DNA of 64,000 bases from an uncultured Eggerthella sp. (GCA_937998355.1 CALLDI010000001.1:62001-126000); one strand, 5' to 3'. Counted from the first letter of the stretch, positions 8,730 to 17,328 are shown. The notes: generated by a model from the letters alone, not told the origin. Numbers and translations are program-made.

Positions 8730-8836
8730 CTTTGCGTACCATGGCTGCTCGTTTTACGCACCATGAGCTTGCTTCGTTCACTGTGACTATTTCTGTGCGC
8801 TGCGGTACATGTTTCGGGGTGCTGCGATCGTCTGTT

Positions 8837-9032
8837 TTGCAGCGGAAGAGCTATTTTTTGCAAGAGATTTGCGTTTGTATGCACAAAATCGTTCGATTTG
8901 AGGTGATCTTGGTGTAAAACAGCAGCGGTTTTGTGCTTGAGATACACAAAAGCCCAGGTCGAGTTTCTTCGTGCATTTTTGAGCGTGCATACAAACGTAA
9001 ATCTCTTGCAAAAAATCGCGTTCAAGCTGCAA
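8837..9032. repeat. ~196-bp inverted-repeat element in non-coding DNA
   Basis: A 31-bp inverted repeat with one mismatch lies at 8854-8884 and 8985-9015; the outer end reads TTTTTTGCAAGAGATTT. The similarity extends outward to TTGCAGC at both ends (8837-8843 and 9026-9032). The 100-bp centre has no credible gene; open frames across it are low-complexity mirror images of the repeat. It could be a MITE-like non-autonomous element or a large RNA hairpin. No target-site duplication is obvious, and no second copy is seen in the window. Confidence 0.7.
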
Positions 9033-9184
9033 GATCTTCCAAAATTGGCGCCTATGCGGCGAAGGTTACGAGAGGACAACAGGTTTTCGAACAAGCGGTA
9101 ATGCTTCCGCGATCGGTTCACTCATAGGGTCTGAAAGCGCGAGAATATGAGGTGGTATTAGAGTTCGTTCCTCTATCCGGCCCA

Positions 9185-9220
9185 CACGAGCACTTGCATC
9201 CTCGGTTACGAGTGCTCGTG
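9185..9220. other. Perfect hairpin in the gap after the inverted-repeat element
   Basis: CACGAGCACT (9185-9194) pairs perfectly with AGTGCTCGTG (9211-9220) around a 16-nt loop. There is no T-run, so it is not a typical terminator. It lies 55 bp upstream of the small acidic ORF and could be a leader structure. The rest of 9033-9274 shows no gene or known RNA. Confidence 0.4.
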
Positions 9221-9274
9221 AATGACCGTAGCGATAGATGAACGTCGATCGAATGAGGAAGGCGGTTGTTCATC

Positions 9275-9397
9275 ATGAAACCTGATGAAGTAAAAGAAGA
9301 CCTGGACGCTCTCAAGGCTGAAGAACAGGCTGACGCAGTCGAAGAGACTGAAGAGAAGTTCATGGAAGAAGAGATGAAAGAAGCAGGCATCAAGTAG
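9275..9397 (+). CDS. Small acidic hypothetical protein (40 aa)
   Basis: A 40-residue ORF begins MKPDEVKEDLDALKAEEQAD and ends EEEMKEAGIK. It is extremely rich in Glu, Asp, Lys and Ala, and almost certainly helical. A GAGGAAGG sequence lies about 11 bp upstream of the ATG, which supports translation although the spacing is a little long. No family is recognised. The biased composition could also arise by chance in a short frame, so the call is moderate. Confidence 0.45.
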   Translation: MKPDEVKEDLDALKAEEQADAVEETEEKFMEEEMKEAGIK

Positions 9398-9499
9398 CCT
9401 CGGGCTTTCATCATTGAAATAGGCGAGCGCGAAGTTCTTCGCGCTCGGTAAAAGGGTGCTTGCAGATGGTATTTGCGAGTGCCCTTTCTTATGCGCTCT

Positions 9500-9868
9500 C
9501 TATTTCAGATACCCTTTTATGCGTGCGATCGCCATCAATTCATCGTTTTGGTTCCTCACTTCGATATCGTGCGTAACGATCTTGCGCGTCGCGGATATCT
9601 CCTTTGATGTGGCAGTAAGGGTGTCGCCAAGCTGAGCGGAGGCAAGAAAGTCGATCGAGGCGCTCAAGGTGATTATGTTGACATGAGCGTAGTCGCATGC
9701 GGCGCCGAAGACGGCGTCCGCGATCGCAAAGTAGATTCCACCATGAGGTATGCCTACTTCATTCAAATGCTGCTCTGTTACTGTCATGTGGCAGACAGCA
9801 TCAGGGCTTCCGAACGATTCGAAGGTGATTCCATTTTGTGCGGCGAACCTATCGTTATTCGGATACAT
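9500..9868 (-). CDS. PaaI-like hotdog-fold thioesterase
   Basis: The 122-residue protein has the hotdog-fold signature: VGIPHGGIYFAIADAVFGAACD (HGG plus a conserved Asp, about residues 40-60), a second strand region with LSASIDFLASAQLGDTL, and VRNQNDELMAIARIKGYLK at the end. PaaI/YbgC relatives hydrolyse acyl-CoA thioesters in the cytoplasm; the substrate cannot be read from sequence. The ATG at 9868 is preferred over a TTG six bases upstream because of its spacing to AAAGG. It is divergent from ecfT, with a perfect palindrome between them. Confidence 0.8.
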   Translation of the reverse strand: MYPNNDRFAAQNGITFESFGSPDAVCHMTVTEQHLNEVGIPHGGIYFAIADAVFGAACDYAHVNIITLSASIDFLASAQLGDTLTATSKEISATRKIVTHDIEVRNQNDELMAIARIKGYLK

Positions 9869-9898
9869 CTTCAACGACCTTTCTTGAGATGATCTGCA

Positions 9899-9938
9899 TT
9901 ACTCGAAACGCTCGTTTCGAGTAATAAGAAAATATAAT
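9899..9938. promoter_or_regulatory. Palindromic operator next to an ecfT promoter
   Basis: A perfect 12-bp inverted repeat with a 2-bp centre, TTACTCGAAACG/CGTTTCGAGTAA, occupies 9899-9924 between the divergent thioesterase and ecfT genes. A TATAAT (9933-9938) for the ecfT direction lies 8 bp downstream, so the palindrome covers the -35 position, as a repressor site would. It could instead be a bidirectional hairpin, but the lack of a T-run and the promoter overlap favour an operator. Confidence 0.55.
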
Positions 9939-9972
9939 GCCAATGTTAAAAGAAGTTGCATAATAAGTATTC

Positions 9973-10710
9973 GTGAATCTCCTTTCTTACATAGCGCGTG
10001 AGAGCGTCGTGCATCGGTTGGATGCGCGAGTGAAGCTTGCTTTGCTCTTGGTGTACTCGATCGCGCTCTTCTGCACGCATACCTGGTGGGGGATCGGGGT
10101 GTTCGCGCTCGTGCTGTTCGGCGCGATGATGGCCTCACGCGTCCCACTTAAGAATTACCTTAAGACCCTCGTTCCTGCTCTTACGATCCTCATCTTCATC
10201 TGGATCTGCAATTCGATCCCGTTCGAAGCGGAGCGCAGCCTTAATGCGCTCGCGTATGCAGCGCGTATCGCGCTGGTCATCATGGCAAGTTTCATCATCA
10301 CGTTCACGACCACTTCTACGCAGATGACGGATGCGCTCGCATCGATCTTGGCGCCTCTGCGCAGGATGCGCGTTCCCGTTGACGACATCGCCTTCACGCT
10401 CAGCCTTGCGCTTCGCTTCATCCCGCTTCTTTTCGAGCAGCTCACGCAGATCAAGACTGCGCAAACGTCCCGTGGTGCGCGGTTCGATAGTGGATCGATA
10501 TGGCGGCGCCTGAAGACCTGGCTCGTCGTGCTCATCCCTTTGTTCATCGGGTTCTTCCGTCAAGCTGAGACCGTGGCGGAAGCGATGGATGCACGCTGCT
10601 ATGGGGCGAGCGCTCGCACGAGCCTAAATGCTCGCTCGATGACCGCCTCGGCGTGGCTGCTGTTGTTGGTCGCGCTCGTTCTTTGCGTGGTCGTTGCCTG
10701 TCTCTTGTGA
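9973..10710 (+). CDS. EcfT-type transmembrane protein (orphan)
   Basis: This 245-residue protein (GTG start at 9973) has five or six hydrophobic segments, VVHRLDARVKLALLLVYS near the N-terminus, and the two cytoplasmic coupling motifs of EcfT, SRGARFDSG (about residue 165) and MDARCYGASA (about 205). EcfT proteins link the ECF ATPases to a substrate-binding S protein for vitamin or metal uptake. No ATPase or S gene is adjacent here; a complete set lies at 58.9-62 kb. It may pair with distant partners. A palindromic operator candidate lies upstream. Confidence 0.8.
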   Translation: MNLLSYIARESVVHRLDARVKLALLLVYSIALFCTHTWWGIGVFALVLFGAMMASRVPLKNYLKTLVPALTILIFIWICNSIPFEAERSLNALAYAARIALVIMASFIITFTTTSTQMTDALASILAPLRRMRVPVDDIAFTLSLALRFIPLLFEQLTQIKTAQTSRGARFDSGSIWRRLKTWLVVLIPLFIGFFRQAETVAEAMDARCYGASARTSLNARSMTASAWLLLLVALVLCVVVACLL

Positions 10711-10917
10711 TGGGACTTCGGTGAAAACGCCAATGTTCGCGAGCGATCATCCTTGCTCTGTACTGAACAAGGATGCTGACAACTACCAAATATAGTGGCT
10801 CTGGGCACCAAGAGGCACACTTTGTGCGGTTTGTACCGAGGTGAACCGATGCTGCGTGTTATCATGTTTTTCAGCTTGAACCACAAGCTTTCGTAAACCA
10901 ATCAAGGAGGAAATTCC

Positions 10918-12210
10918 ATGGGCATCATCATCGATGTTTACGGTCGCGAGGTCTTGGACTCCCGCGGCAATCCGACCGTAGAAGTTGAAGTCACGCTTGA
11001 CGATGGATCGATGGGCCGCGCCGCGGTTCCCTCAGGTGCATCGACGGGCGCTTTCGAAGCGGTCGAATTGCGCGACGGCGATAGCGAGCGCTATCTCGGT
11101 AAGGGCACGCTCAAGGCGGTCGCTCACGTGAACGAAGAGATCGCTGATGCGCTCATCGGTTTCGAGGCAGACGATCAGCGCACGATCGATGCTGAGATGA
11201 TCGCCCTCGACGGTACCGAGAACAAGGCGAACTTCGGCGCGAACGCGATCCTGGGCGTTTCGCTGGCTACTGCAAAGGCAGCTGCTGAATCTGCCGAACT
11301 TCCTCTCTACAAGTATGTTGGCGGCGTCAATGCCAATCTGCTGCCTACGCCGATGATGAACATCCTGAACGGCGGTGCGCATGCGGACAACAACGTCGAC
11401 TTCCAGGAATTCATGATCATGCCGGTTGGTGCTCCTACGTTCGCTGAAGCGCTTCGTTGGTGTGCGGAGATCTATCACACGTTGAAGAAGGTCCTTCACG
11501 ATGCTGGTCTTGGCGGTGGCATTGGCGACGAAGGCGGCTTCGCTCCGAACTTCAAGACCAATGAAGAGCCCTTGCAGTACATCGTGAAGGCATGTGAGGC
11601 TGCTGGCTATAAGCCCGGCTCCGACATCATGTTCGCGATGGATCCGGCTTCGACCGAATTCTATAACGTCGATAGCGGCAAGTATGTGCTCGCTGGTGAA
11701 GGCCGCGAGCTCACGAGCGACGAAATGGTCGACTATTGGGCAGCGCTCGTCGAGAAGTATCCCATCATCTCGATCGAAGACGGCATGGCTGAAGAGGATT
11801 GGGATGGCTGGAAGAAGCTCACCGATCGTATCGGTGATAAGGTCCAGCTGGTTGGTGACGATCTGTTCGTGACCAATTCTAAGCGTCTCGCGAAGGGCAT
11901 CGAGCTCGGTTGCGCGAATGCGATCTTGGTGAAGGTGAACCAGATCGGTTCTCTTACCGAGACCATGGAGGCGATCCAGATGGCCAAGCAGGCAGGCTAT
12001 GCGTGCGTCATGTCTCATCGCTCTGGCGAGACCGAAGACACCACCATTGCCGACCTGGCAGTAGCCACCAACGCCGGCCAGATCAAGACAGGTGCTCCTG
12101 CGCGTTCTGACCGTGTGGCGAAATACAACCAGCTCATTCGTATCGAGGAAGAACTCGCGGATGCAGGCCAGTATGCCGGCATGAAGGCGTTCTACAACAT
12201 CAATCGCTAA
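10918..12210 (+). CDS. eno: Enolase
   Basis: The 430-residue enzyme interconverts 2-phosphoglycerate and phosphoenolpyruvate in glycolysis. It has DVYGREVLDSRGNPTVEVEV at the start, GASTGAFEAVELRDGD, metal ligands in AMDPAS, SIEDGMAEEDW and VGDDLFVTN, the catalytic Lys in AILVKVNQIG, and the signature SHRSGETEDTTIADLAV. A strong AAGGAGG lies 9 bp before the ATG. The gene is monocistronic, with a perfect terminator downstream. Confidence 0.98.
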   Translation: MGIIIDVYGREVLDSRGNPTVEVEVTLDDGSMGRAAVPSGASTGAFEAVELRDGDSERYLGKGTLKAVAHVNEEIADALIGFEADDQRTIDAEMIALDGTENKANFGANAILGVSLATAKAAAESAELPLYKYVGGVNANLLPTPMMNILNGGAHADNNVDFQEFMIMPVGAPTFAEALRWCAEIYHTLKKVLHDAGLGGGIGDEGGFAPNFKTNEEPLQYIVKACEAAGYKPGSDIMFAMDPASTEFYNVDSGKYVLAGEGRELTSDEMVDYWAALVEKYPIISIEDGMAEEDWDGWKKLTDRIGDKVQLVGDDLFVTNSKRLAKGIELGCANAILVKVNQIGSLTETMEAIQMAKQAGYACVMSHRSGETEDTTIADLAVATNAGQIKTGAPARSDRVAKYNQLIRIEEELADAGQYAGMKAFYNINR

Positions 12211-12229
12211 AAGCTGATCAAGGCTATCG

Positions 12230-12260
12230 AAAAGGGCTTCGTTCGATCGAAGCCCTTTTG
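12230..12260 (+). terminator. Terminator after eno
   Basis: AAAAGGGCTTCG (12230-12241) pairs perfectly with CGAAGCCCTTTT (12248-12259) around TTCGAT. It lies 20 bp after the eno stop. Confidence 0.85.
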
Positions 12261-12278
12261 AACATTGGAGGGGAGATC

Positions 12279-12902
12279 ATGAAGGAAAGAACAAGCATCG
12301 ATGCTCGCATCATCGCCTGTTTAGTTACGCTCGCGCTCGTTTTCGTCGCCGTGGTAGGACTTTCAGGGTGTCAATCGAAAGAGCAGCAGGCAGAGGAGTC
12401 CGTCAAAGCGCTGTTGGACGATTACAAGAATGGCGCGCTCGACCTGTTGAACGCTACGGAATCGAGCGAACTTGCAGAGATGGATATCGATACGAACGAA
12501 CTCGTTTCGGCGCTGATCGAAGACTTCTCGTATGAGATCAAGGGCAGTACGCAGAATGCCGAGACCGGTACGATCGATGTTGAGGTGACGATCCATTCTA
12601 AACAGCTTGCTAGTGCTGTCAAGAATTCGCTTCCGAGCATGATGTCGTATGCATTCGGTGCGGCATTCTCGGGCCTTTCCGAAGAGGATATTGAAAAGCA
12701 GCTGACCACCATCATGATCGAGCAGCTGAAGCAAGAAGAAGCGGTCGATACGACCGTTACGGTAGCGACGCAAGAAGAGTCTGGCGACGTGAATGCTACC
12801 GAGGCAGGCAAGCAGGCGATCGCGAATGCGATCTTGGGCGATATGGATGCGCTCGAGCAAAGCCTTTCAACGAGTGCTTCCCAGCTGGATACGGCTGCCT
12901 GA
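12279..12902 (+). CDS. Hypothetical lipoprotein
   Basis: The 207-residue protein has a basic N-terminus, a hydrophobic segment and a lipobox LSGC (Cys near residue 30), so it is probably anchored to the outer face of the membrane. The mature part is acidic and helical, with no recognised catalytic motif. The ATG at 12279 is chosen because GGAGGGGAG sits directly upstream; a frame start at 12258 would lie inside the eno terminator. Its layout (lipobox, then about 200 residues with LLDDYKNGALDLL) resembles the lipoprotein at 25572-26303, and the two may be distant paralogues. Confidence 0.7.
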   Translation: MKERTSIDARIIACLVTLALVFVAVVGLSGCQSKEQQAEESVKALLDDYKNGALDLLNATESSELAEMDIDTNELVSALIEDFSYEIKGSTQNAETGTIDVEVTIHSKQLASAVKNSLPSMMSYAFGAAFSGLSEEDIEKQLTTIMIEQLKQEEAVDTTVTVATQEESGDVNATEAGKQAIANAILGDMDALEQSLSTSASQLDTAA

Positions 12903-12952
12903 TCGCAGTATCGCTCGCGTGAGTGAATCGGTAGTGAAAGAGGAGTTCGTTC

Positions 12953-14224
12953 GTGGATGAGATGATAAATGGTTTTACCGCGTCTTCGCGCTATAGTCGT
13001 GGGTCGAACTTCCAATATTCGCGCGATCACGAAAAGGGAGACGAGACGCAAGATTTCACGGAACTTGAGCTCGAGAACATTCCCGAGAAGGATCGGCGCT
13101 GGGCGTGGGTCGAGGTCGAGCGCAACGCGATCCAGCATAACGTGCGCGCGACGCGCAACTTGCTTGGGGACCGCACGCGCTTGATGGCGGTCGTGAAGGC
13201 AGATGCGTATGGTCATGGCGCGGTAGAGGTGGCTAAGCTCGCCACCACTTCTGGCGCATCCTACCTGGGCGTCGCAACCATCGATGAAGGCATCCAGCTT
13301 CGCGACGCAGGCCTGCGCGAACCCATCTTGCTATTGGCTGAACCTCCTGCAGAGAGCGTGCCGCTGCTGCTCCACAACCACATCATCCCGTCGGTCTACA
13401 CACCGGACTTTGCGATCCACTATGCAGAGATCGCCGATGCTCACAACATGAAGGCTCCTTATCATCTGGCTATCAATTCAGGCATGAATCGAATCGGCGT
13501 ACGCCATGATCAGGTTATCGAGTTCATCTCGCAGGTGAGTTTTCATCGCGCGCTCGATCTGCAGGGGTGCTTCACGCATTTCGCGACTGCAGATGCTGCT
13601 GAAACGCTCGATTTCCAGATTCAGATCAACCGTTTCGTGGAGAGCATGCGTGCACTCGAGGCGGCTGGTATCAATCCTGGGTTGGTCCACTGCGATAATT
13701 CTGCAGCCATCTATCGGTTCCCGAAGACGCACTTCGATATGGTTCGTCTCGGTATCTCGCTGTATGGCTATCATCCTGCCAACGATACGCATCGTATCGT
13801 GCAGCTGCGTCCGGCCATGAGCGTGTATGCGCGCATCACCAACGTCATCCAAGTGCCTATGAGCGAAGGCGTGAGCTATGGCATGAACTATCGAAGCCCG
13901 GGAAGCGTGAAGATCTGTACGGTGCCTGTGGGGTATGCCGACGGACTCATCCGCTTGCTCTCGGGGCAGATCAAGTTCGCATATCAAGATCGTGCGGTCT
14001 CTCAGGTCGGCAATATCTGTATGGATCAATGTATGTTCGAGGTCGACATTCGTACAAGAGCGGGCCGCAGAACGCTCGATCCTCAGATCGGGGATGTCGT
14101 CCAGATCGCTGGTCCGAACGCTCACATCGATACTTCCATCGACACGATGGCGAAGCGTGCTGGTACCATCCAGCACGAAGTAACGATCGGCTTTTCGCAC
14201 CGCATGCCACGTTATTACGTGTAG
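12953..14224 (+). CDS. alr: Alanine racemase
   Basis: The 423-residue PLP enzyme makes D-alanine for peptidoglycan. The PLP-lysine lies in AVVKADAYGHGAVEV (about residues 81-95). Other family motifs are LAINSGMNRIGVR, LGISLYGYHP, VGYADGLIRLLSG and VGNICMDQCMFEVD, which carries the second-subunit region. An N-terminal extension of about 50 residues (FTASSRYSRGSNFQYSRDH...) precedes the usual start near WAWVEVERNA. The GTG at 12953 follows GAGGAG at good spacing, but an internal start cannot be excluded. Confidence 0.94.
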   Translation: MDEMINGFTASSRYSRGSNFQYSRDHEKGDETQDFTELELENIPEKDRRWAWVEVERNAIQHNVRATRNLLGDRTRLMAVVKADAYGHGAVEVAKLATTSGASYLGVATIDEGIQLRDAGLREPILLLAEPPAESVPLLLHNHIIPSVYTPDFAIHYAEIADAHNMKAPYHLAINSGMNRIGVRHDQVIEFISQVSFHRALDLQGCFTHFATADAAETLDFQIQINRFVESMRALEAAGINPGLVHCDNSAAIYRFPKTHFDMVRLGISLYGYHPANDTHRIVQLRPAMSVYARITNVIQVPMSEGVSYGMNYRSPGSVKICTVPVGYADGLIRLLSGQIKFAYQDRAVSQVGNICMDQCMFEVDIRTRAGRRTLDPQIGDVVQIAGPNAHIDTSIDTMAKRAGTIQHEVTIGFSHRMPRYYV

Positions 14225-14231
14225 GAGATCC

Positions 14232-14900
14232 ATGAAGACCGAAAAGGACATCATCTCGAAGCATCTGCAGCATGCGAGCGATAAGGCCCCTGCTGTCACA
14301 CCGGCTCACCCGATCGCCCCTGGCGAAACGCTCGAAGAGCTGTGCGAGTCCATGCAGGGATGTACCCGCTGCGATCTCTGTGAAACGCGAACGAATCTAG
14401 TGTTCGGCGATGGGAATCCCCATGCGCGTATCCTCGTAGTAGGAGAGGCTCCGGGCAAGAACGAAGATCTGCAAGGAGTCCCTTTCGTGGGAGCTGCTGG
14501 TAAGTTCTTGAATGAGCTGCTCGAAGATGCAGGACTCAAGCGCGAAGATATCTTCATCGCGAATGTGCTGAAGTGTCGCCCGCCTGCGAATCGAGATCCG
14601 CAGCCGCATGAGATCGAGGCCTGTGCTCCATTCCTTCGCGCTCAGACCAAGATCATCGATCCTGATGTCATCGTTACGTTGGGCAATTTCGCCACGCAGT
14701 TCATCTTACGAACCACTGTGGGCATCACCAAGTTGCGCGGTACGGTGCAGCAGGCAGGTCGTTTTCTCGTCCTACCTACCTTTCATCCAGCTGCCGCTAT
14801 CTACGATCGCTCCAAGCGGGATGTGCTGATATCCGATTTTCAGCAGGTGGGCGCTATCGTGCGTGATAGAATGGCTGCGAGAAACAATTCGGAACGATGA
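14232..14900 (+). CDS. Uracil-DNA glycosylase, family 4 type
   Basis: The 222-residue protein removes uracil from DNA in base-excision repair. It has the iron-sulfur Cys pair CTRC (and a third Cys) near residue 45, further Cys in LKCRPP and EACAPF, the motif VVGEAPGKNEDLQGVPFVG (catalytic loop) and LPTFHPAAAI near the C-terminus. These fit the 4Fe-4S family 4 enzymes. The ATG is 8 bp after the alr stop, so it is likely co-transcribed with alr. Confidence 0.9.
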   Translation: MKTEKDIISKHLQHASDKAPAVTPAHPIAPGETLEELCESMQGCTRCDLCETRTNLVFGDGNPHARILVVGEAPGKNEDLQGVPFVGAAGKFLNELLEDAGLKREDIFIANVLKCRPPANRDPQPHEIEACAPFLRAQTKIIDPDVIVTLGNFATQFILRTTVGITKLRGTVQQAGRFLVLPTFHPAAAIYDRSKRDVLISDFQQVGAIVRDRMAARNNSER

Positions 14901-14921
14901 TGGACCTTTAAGGAGGATCCC

Positions 14922-15152
14922 ATGGTAGAGAAAACCGACGTAGCAGCAGTGCTCGAGCTCATCCGTCCGTCCCTGCAAGCTGATGGCGGCGACGTGGCGC
15001 TCGTTGATGTGAGCGACGATGGCGTCGTAACGGTGGAGTTGCAGGGCGCTTGCAAGGGTTGCCCTATGTCCCAGATGACGCTCGCCAATGGCGTTGAGCG
15101 TATCTTGAAGGAGCGCATTCCAGGCGTGACCAAGGTCGTTCCTGCTTCTTAA
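14922..15152 (+). CDS. NifU C-terminal-like Fe-S scaffold protein
   Basis: The 76-residue protein is a free-standing NifU-like domain. It has IRPSLQADGGDVALVDV, the cluster-binding CKGCP motif (about residues 46-50) and MTLANGVERILKERIPGVT. Such proteins hold or pass on Fe-S clusters; the adjacent family 4 uracil glycosylase is itself an Fe-S protein. AAGGAGG lies upstream of the ATG, and the gene ends just before a strong terminator. Confidence 0.9.
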   Translation: MVEKTDVAAVLELIRPSLQADGGDVALVDVSDDGVVTVELQGACKGCPMSQMTLANGVERILKERIPGVTKVVPAS

Positions 15153-15172
15153 GCGATTCTGGATACGATGAA

Positions 15173-15204
15173 GAGCGCCGCGTATCTCGCGGCGCTCGTT
15201 TTTT
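15173..15204 (+). terminator. Terminator after the nifU-like gene
   Basis: GAGCGCCGCG pairs perfectly with CGCGGCGCTC around TATCT, followed by GTTTTTT. Confidence 0.9.
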
Positions 15205-15225
15205 CACCGCTAGAAAGGTCGAGAC

Positions 15226-15483
15226 ATGCCATTTTGTTGGGAAAAACGTGGTTGCGACGAAGAGATGCTCTCTCGCTGCCCGCACAATATTCCAGGAGAA
15301 CGTTGCCCGGCGGATTGCCACTTCGCTGCATGTCATCGCGATACCCATCATGTGAGCTCTGATCCGACGCTCGTCTTTCGTGTCGATCTGAATCGCGACA
15401 CGTGCATGAAGGACATCTGCCAGTTCTGCGAGTTCTTCTTGACGAATGGGCCGCGCATCGAAGAACAGCCAGCGGCAGGTTAG
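15226..15483 (+). CDS. Cysteine-rich hypothetical protein (85 aa)
   Basis: This small protein has nine Cys in 85 residues (4, 10, 18, 27, 31, 36, 60, 65, 68) and several His, including a CPADCHFAACH segment and a CMKDICQFC segment. The spacing suggests bound metal, either zinc or an Fe-S cluster; no family is recognised. An AAAGG site lies 9 bp before the ATG. It stands between the nifU-like gene and the GGDEF gene, downstream of a terminator, so it probably has its own promoter. Confidence 0.65.
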   Translation: MPFCWEKRGCDEEMLSRCPHNIPGERCPADCHFAACHRDTHHVSSDPTLVFRVDLNRDTCMKDICQFCEFFLTNGPRIEEQPAAG

Positions 15484-15545
15484 GGACACAACGTTCGTAC
15501 GGATCGGAATCAACGACGAGCTGCGTTTGAAAAGAGGTCGGGATC

Positions 15546-16919
15546 ATGTCAGAGGAAAAATACTATTCAGTCCTTCTCGCGACCGAAGAGACCTTCCAGG
15601 AAAGCGAGATCGTGAAGCGCCTTTCGGAATCATGTAATGTGATCATCGCGCGAGACCGCTGGAATATCGAAAAGGAGATCGAACTTCGGGCGATCCCTTT
15701 TTCTGCCTATATCATCGACACCTCTGATATCGACCGCTCCACCATCGATTGCATCGAGTTGATCAGACGTCTCGATCAGACCGATGGTGCTCCGATCATT
15801 CTCATCGTCGACGATATTTCAGACGATCTGATCAATCAGGGATTCAATGCAGGGGCGACGGATGTTATCGTACGCCCTTATTCGGTTTATGCGCATCGCC
15901 GCGTTCTGAACTACATCAAACTTCATGAGACCGCGCGGGACTTCAAGCGTTCGACCGCTGAACTGCAGAGTGCGCGCGAGGAGATGGATGAACTGCTCAT
16001 GCGCATGCCAGGCGGTCTTTTCCGCTATCGCGCGTCGGATGAACCAGGTAAAGACACGTTCGATTACGTCAGTCCGGGCCTCGTTCAGATGCTGGGATGT
16101 GAGAACGAAGAGGATTTTCGCGTACTCACTGGAAACACGTTCCAAGGTTTCGTGCATCCCGACGATCGCGAGCATGTGCTCGCCGAGATCCGCAAGCAAT
16201 CAGCAGCTACGGGTAGCGATAAGGTGACCTACCGTATCATCTCTAAGAATGGAGAAGTCCGTTGGCTGGAGGATTGGGGCAACCTGATCGTCGATTCGAA
16301 TGGAGTGGAATGGTTCTACGTGGTCGTGCTCGACATCACCGATAAGATCGTCGTGCGCGAGAATTTGAAGCAGATCGCCGAGCATGACGGCTTGACCGGT
16401 GTCTACAATCGTGAAGCAGCGATTCGGCGCGTCATCGAGCAGCGCGCACATGGCACGGGTCAGTGCTCGGTCATCCTTATCGATATCGATGATTTCAAGG
16501 GCATCAACGATACGTATGGTCATCCGTTTGGCGATGAGGTGCTCAAGCATCTTGCGCGTTTCCTTGATAGCGCGCTGCGCCAAGGGGATATCGTCGCGCG
16601 TATGGGCGGCGATGAATTCGCGGCGTTCATCGTAGGCCTTGGCAACGGAGATCGTCTTCGTTATTTGGTGAAGCGCATCAACGAGCTCGCTTTCATCGAT
16701 TTCGATTCGCAAGCGCTCATTGGCAAGACGGTCGTTCCGACCGTTTCCATCGGCGTAGCATGCGCAGAAGACCTGACCACGACGGTCAACGAGCTCTATT
16801 CGCAATCGGATGAAGCGCTCTATAAAACGAAATCGAAGGGCAAGAACGGCTTTTCTTTCTATCGTAATGGCCGTCCTTCCGTCCCCGATTTCTCGCAAGT
16901 TCATAAAAAAGAATCGTAA
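15546..16919 (+). CDS. Diguanylate cyclase (receiver-like, PAS and GGDEF domains)
   Basis: Residues about 1-125 resemble a response-regulator receiver fold (VLLATEE..., IYIID-like strand, PIILIVDD, GATDVIVRPY), though the acidic pocket looks incomplete. Residues about 150-275 form a PAS/PAC domain (GGLFRYRA, FVHPDDREHV, VRWLEDWGNLI, VVLDITD). Residues about 285-445 are a GGDEF domain with an intact GGDEF at 354-358, preceded by DGLTGVYNREA and IDIDDFKGINDTYGHPFGD. It should make cyclic di-GMP; it has no EAL domain. It looks cytoplasmic, as no membrane segment is seen. Confidence 0.88.
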   Translation: MSEEKYYSVLLATEETFQESEIVKRLSESCNVIIARDRWNIEKEIELRAIPFSAYIIDTSDIDRSTIDCIELIRRLDQTDGAPIILIVDDISDDLINQGFNAGATDVIVRPYSVYAHRRVLNYIKLHETARDFKRSTAELQSAREEMDELLMRMPGGLFRYRASDEPGKDTFDYVSPGLVQMLGCENEEDFRVLTGNTFQGFVHPDDREHVLAEIRKQSAATGSDKVTYRIISKNGEVRWLEDWGNLIVDSNGVEWFYVVVLDITDKIVVRENLKQIAEHDGLTGVYNREAAIRRVIEQRAHGTGQCSVILIDIDDFKGINDTYGHPFGDEVLKHLARFLDSALRQGDIVARMGGDEFAAFIVGLGNGDRLRYLVKRINELAFIDFDSQALIGKTVVPTVSIGVACAEDLTTTVNELYSQSDEALYKTKSKGKNGFSFYRNGRPSVPDFSQVHKKES

Positions 16920-17024
16920 AAGTTGCGGTTAGGAATCAGATCTTCGATATTCGCATTCGAGCGAGCGCGCTCGCTCATAATTAACCTTGCCTGAGCAATC
17001 TTGAGCGTAAGGGGAGGTTCGACC

Positions 17025-17252
17025 ATGGAAGATGTGCTGGTGAAATGCCCGAATTGCGGCGTGAAGGATCTCGATCTGCGCACGTACTCTTCTCTTATGG
17101 CACTAAGCAACACACAGGCACTCTTCACCGTGCATTGCCATCACTGCGATCAGAACGTTTCGGTCGTCGCAACGATCCCTGCCGTTCTTTATCCCGATGT
17201 CTTCCAGGCGGCATCGGAGGTGGGAGCAGGAATGGGTCGTAAGGTGGAGTGA
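17025..17252 (+). CDS. Small zinc-ribbon-like hypothetical protein
   Basis: The 75-residue protein has two CxxC-type pairs, CPNCG (about residue 8) and CHHC (about residue 39), which would bind one zinc. The rest has short beta-strand-like stretches (VSVVATIPAVL). The ATG at 17025 follows GGGGAGG at ideal spacing; an upstream TTG frame start would add eight residues. No specific family is recognised. Confidence 0.6.
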   Translation: MEDVLVKCPNCGVKDLDLRTYSSLMALSNTQALFTVHCHHCDQNVSVVATIPAVLYPDVFQAASEVGAGMGRKVE

Positions 17253-17322
17253 CTCGCTCATCCGCGTACCACGTTTTGCTTCCTCGATCATCGTTTCGCT
17301 TAAGACTTGACCATGTAGTATC

Positions 17323-17328
17323 TATAAT
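17323..17328 (+). promoter_or_regulatory. -10 box of a probably leaderless lgt transcript
   Basis: TATAAT ends 6 bp before the lgt ATG, which places the expected transcription start at or next to the A of ATG. There is no ribosome binding site upstream. A TTGACC lies too close (10 bp) to be its -35. Confidence 0.6.

Noticed and set aside
8787..9121. Minus- and plus-strand frames of 60-150 codons over the palindromic element
   Set aside because: The frames are mirror translations of the inverted repeat, with no ribosome site or protein-like composition.
9145..9185. T-box-like sequence (GAGGTGGTATTAGAG ... TTCGTTCCTC)
   Set aside because: It resembles the T-box antiterminator bulge only in part. 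There is no specifier stem or terminator, and no synthetase or amino-acid gene follows.
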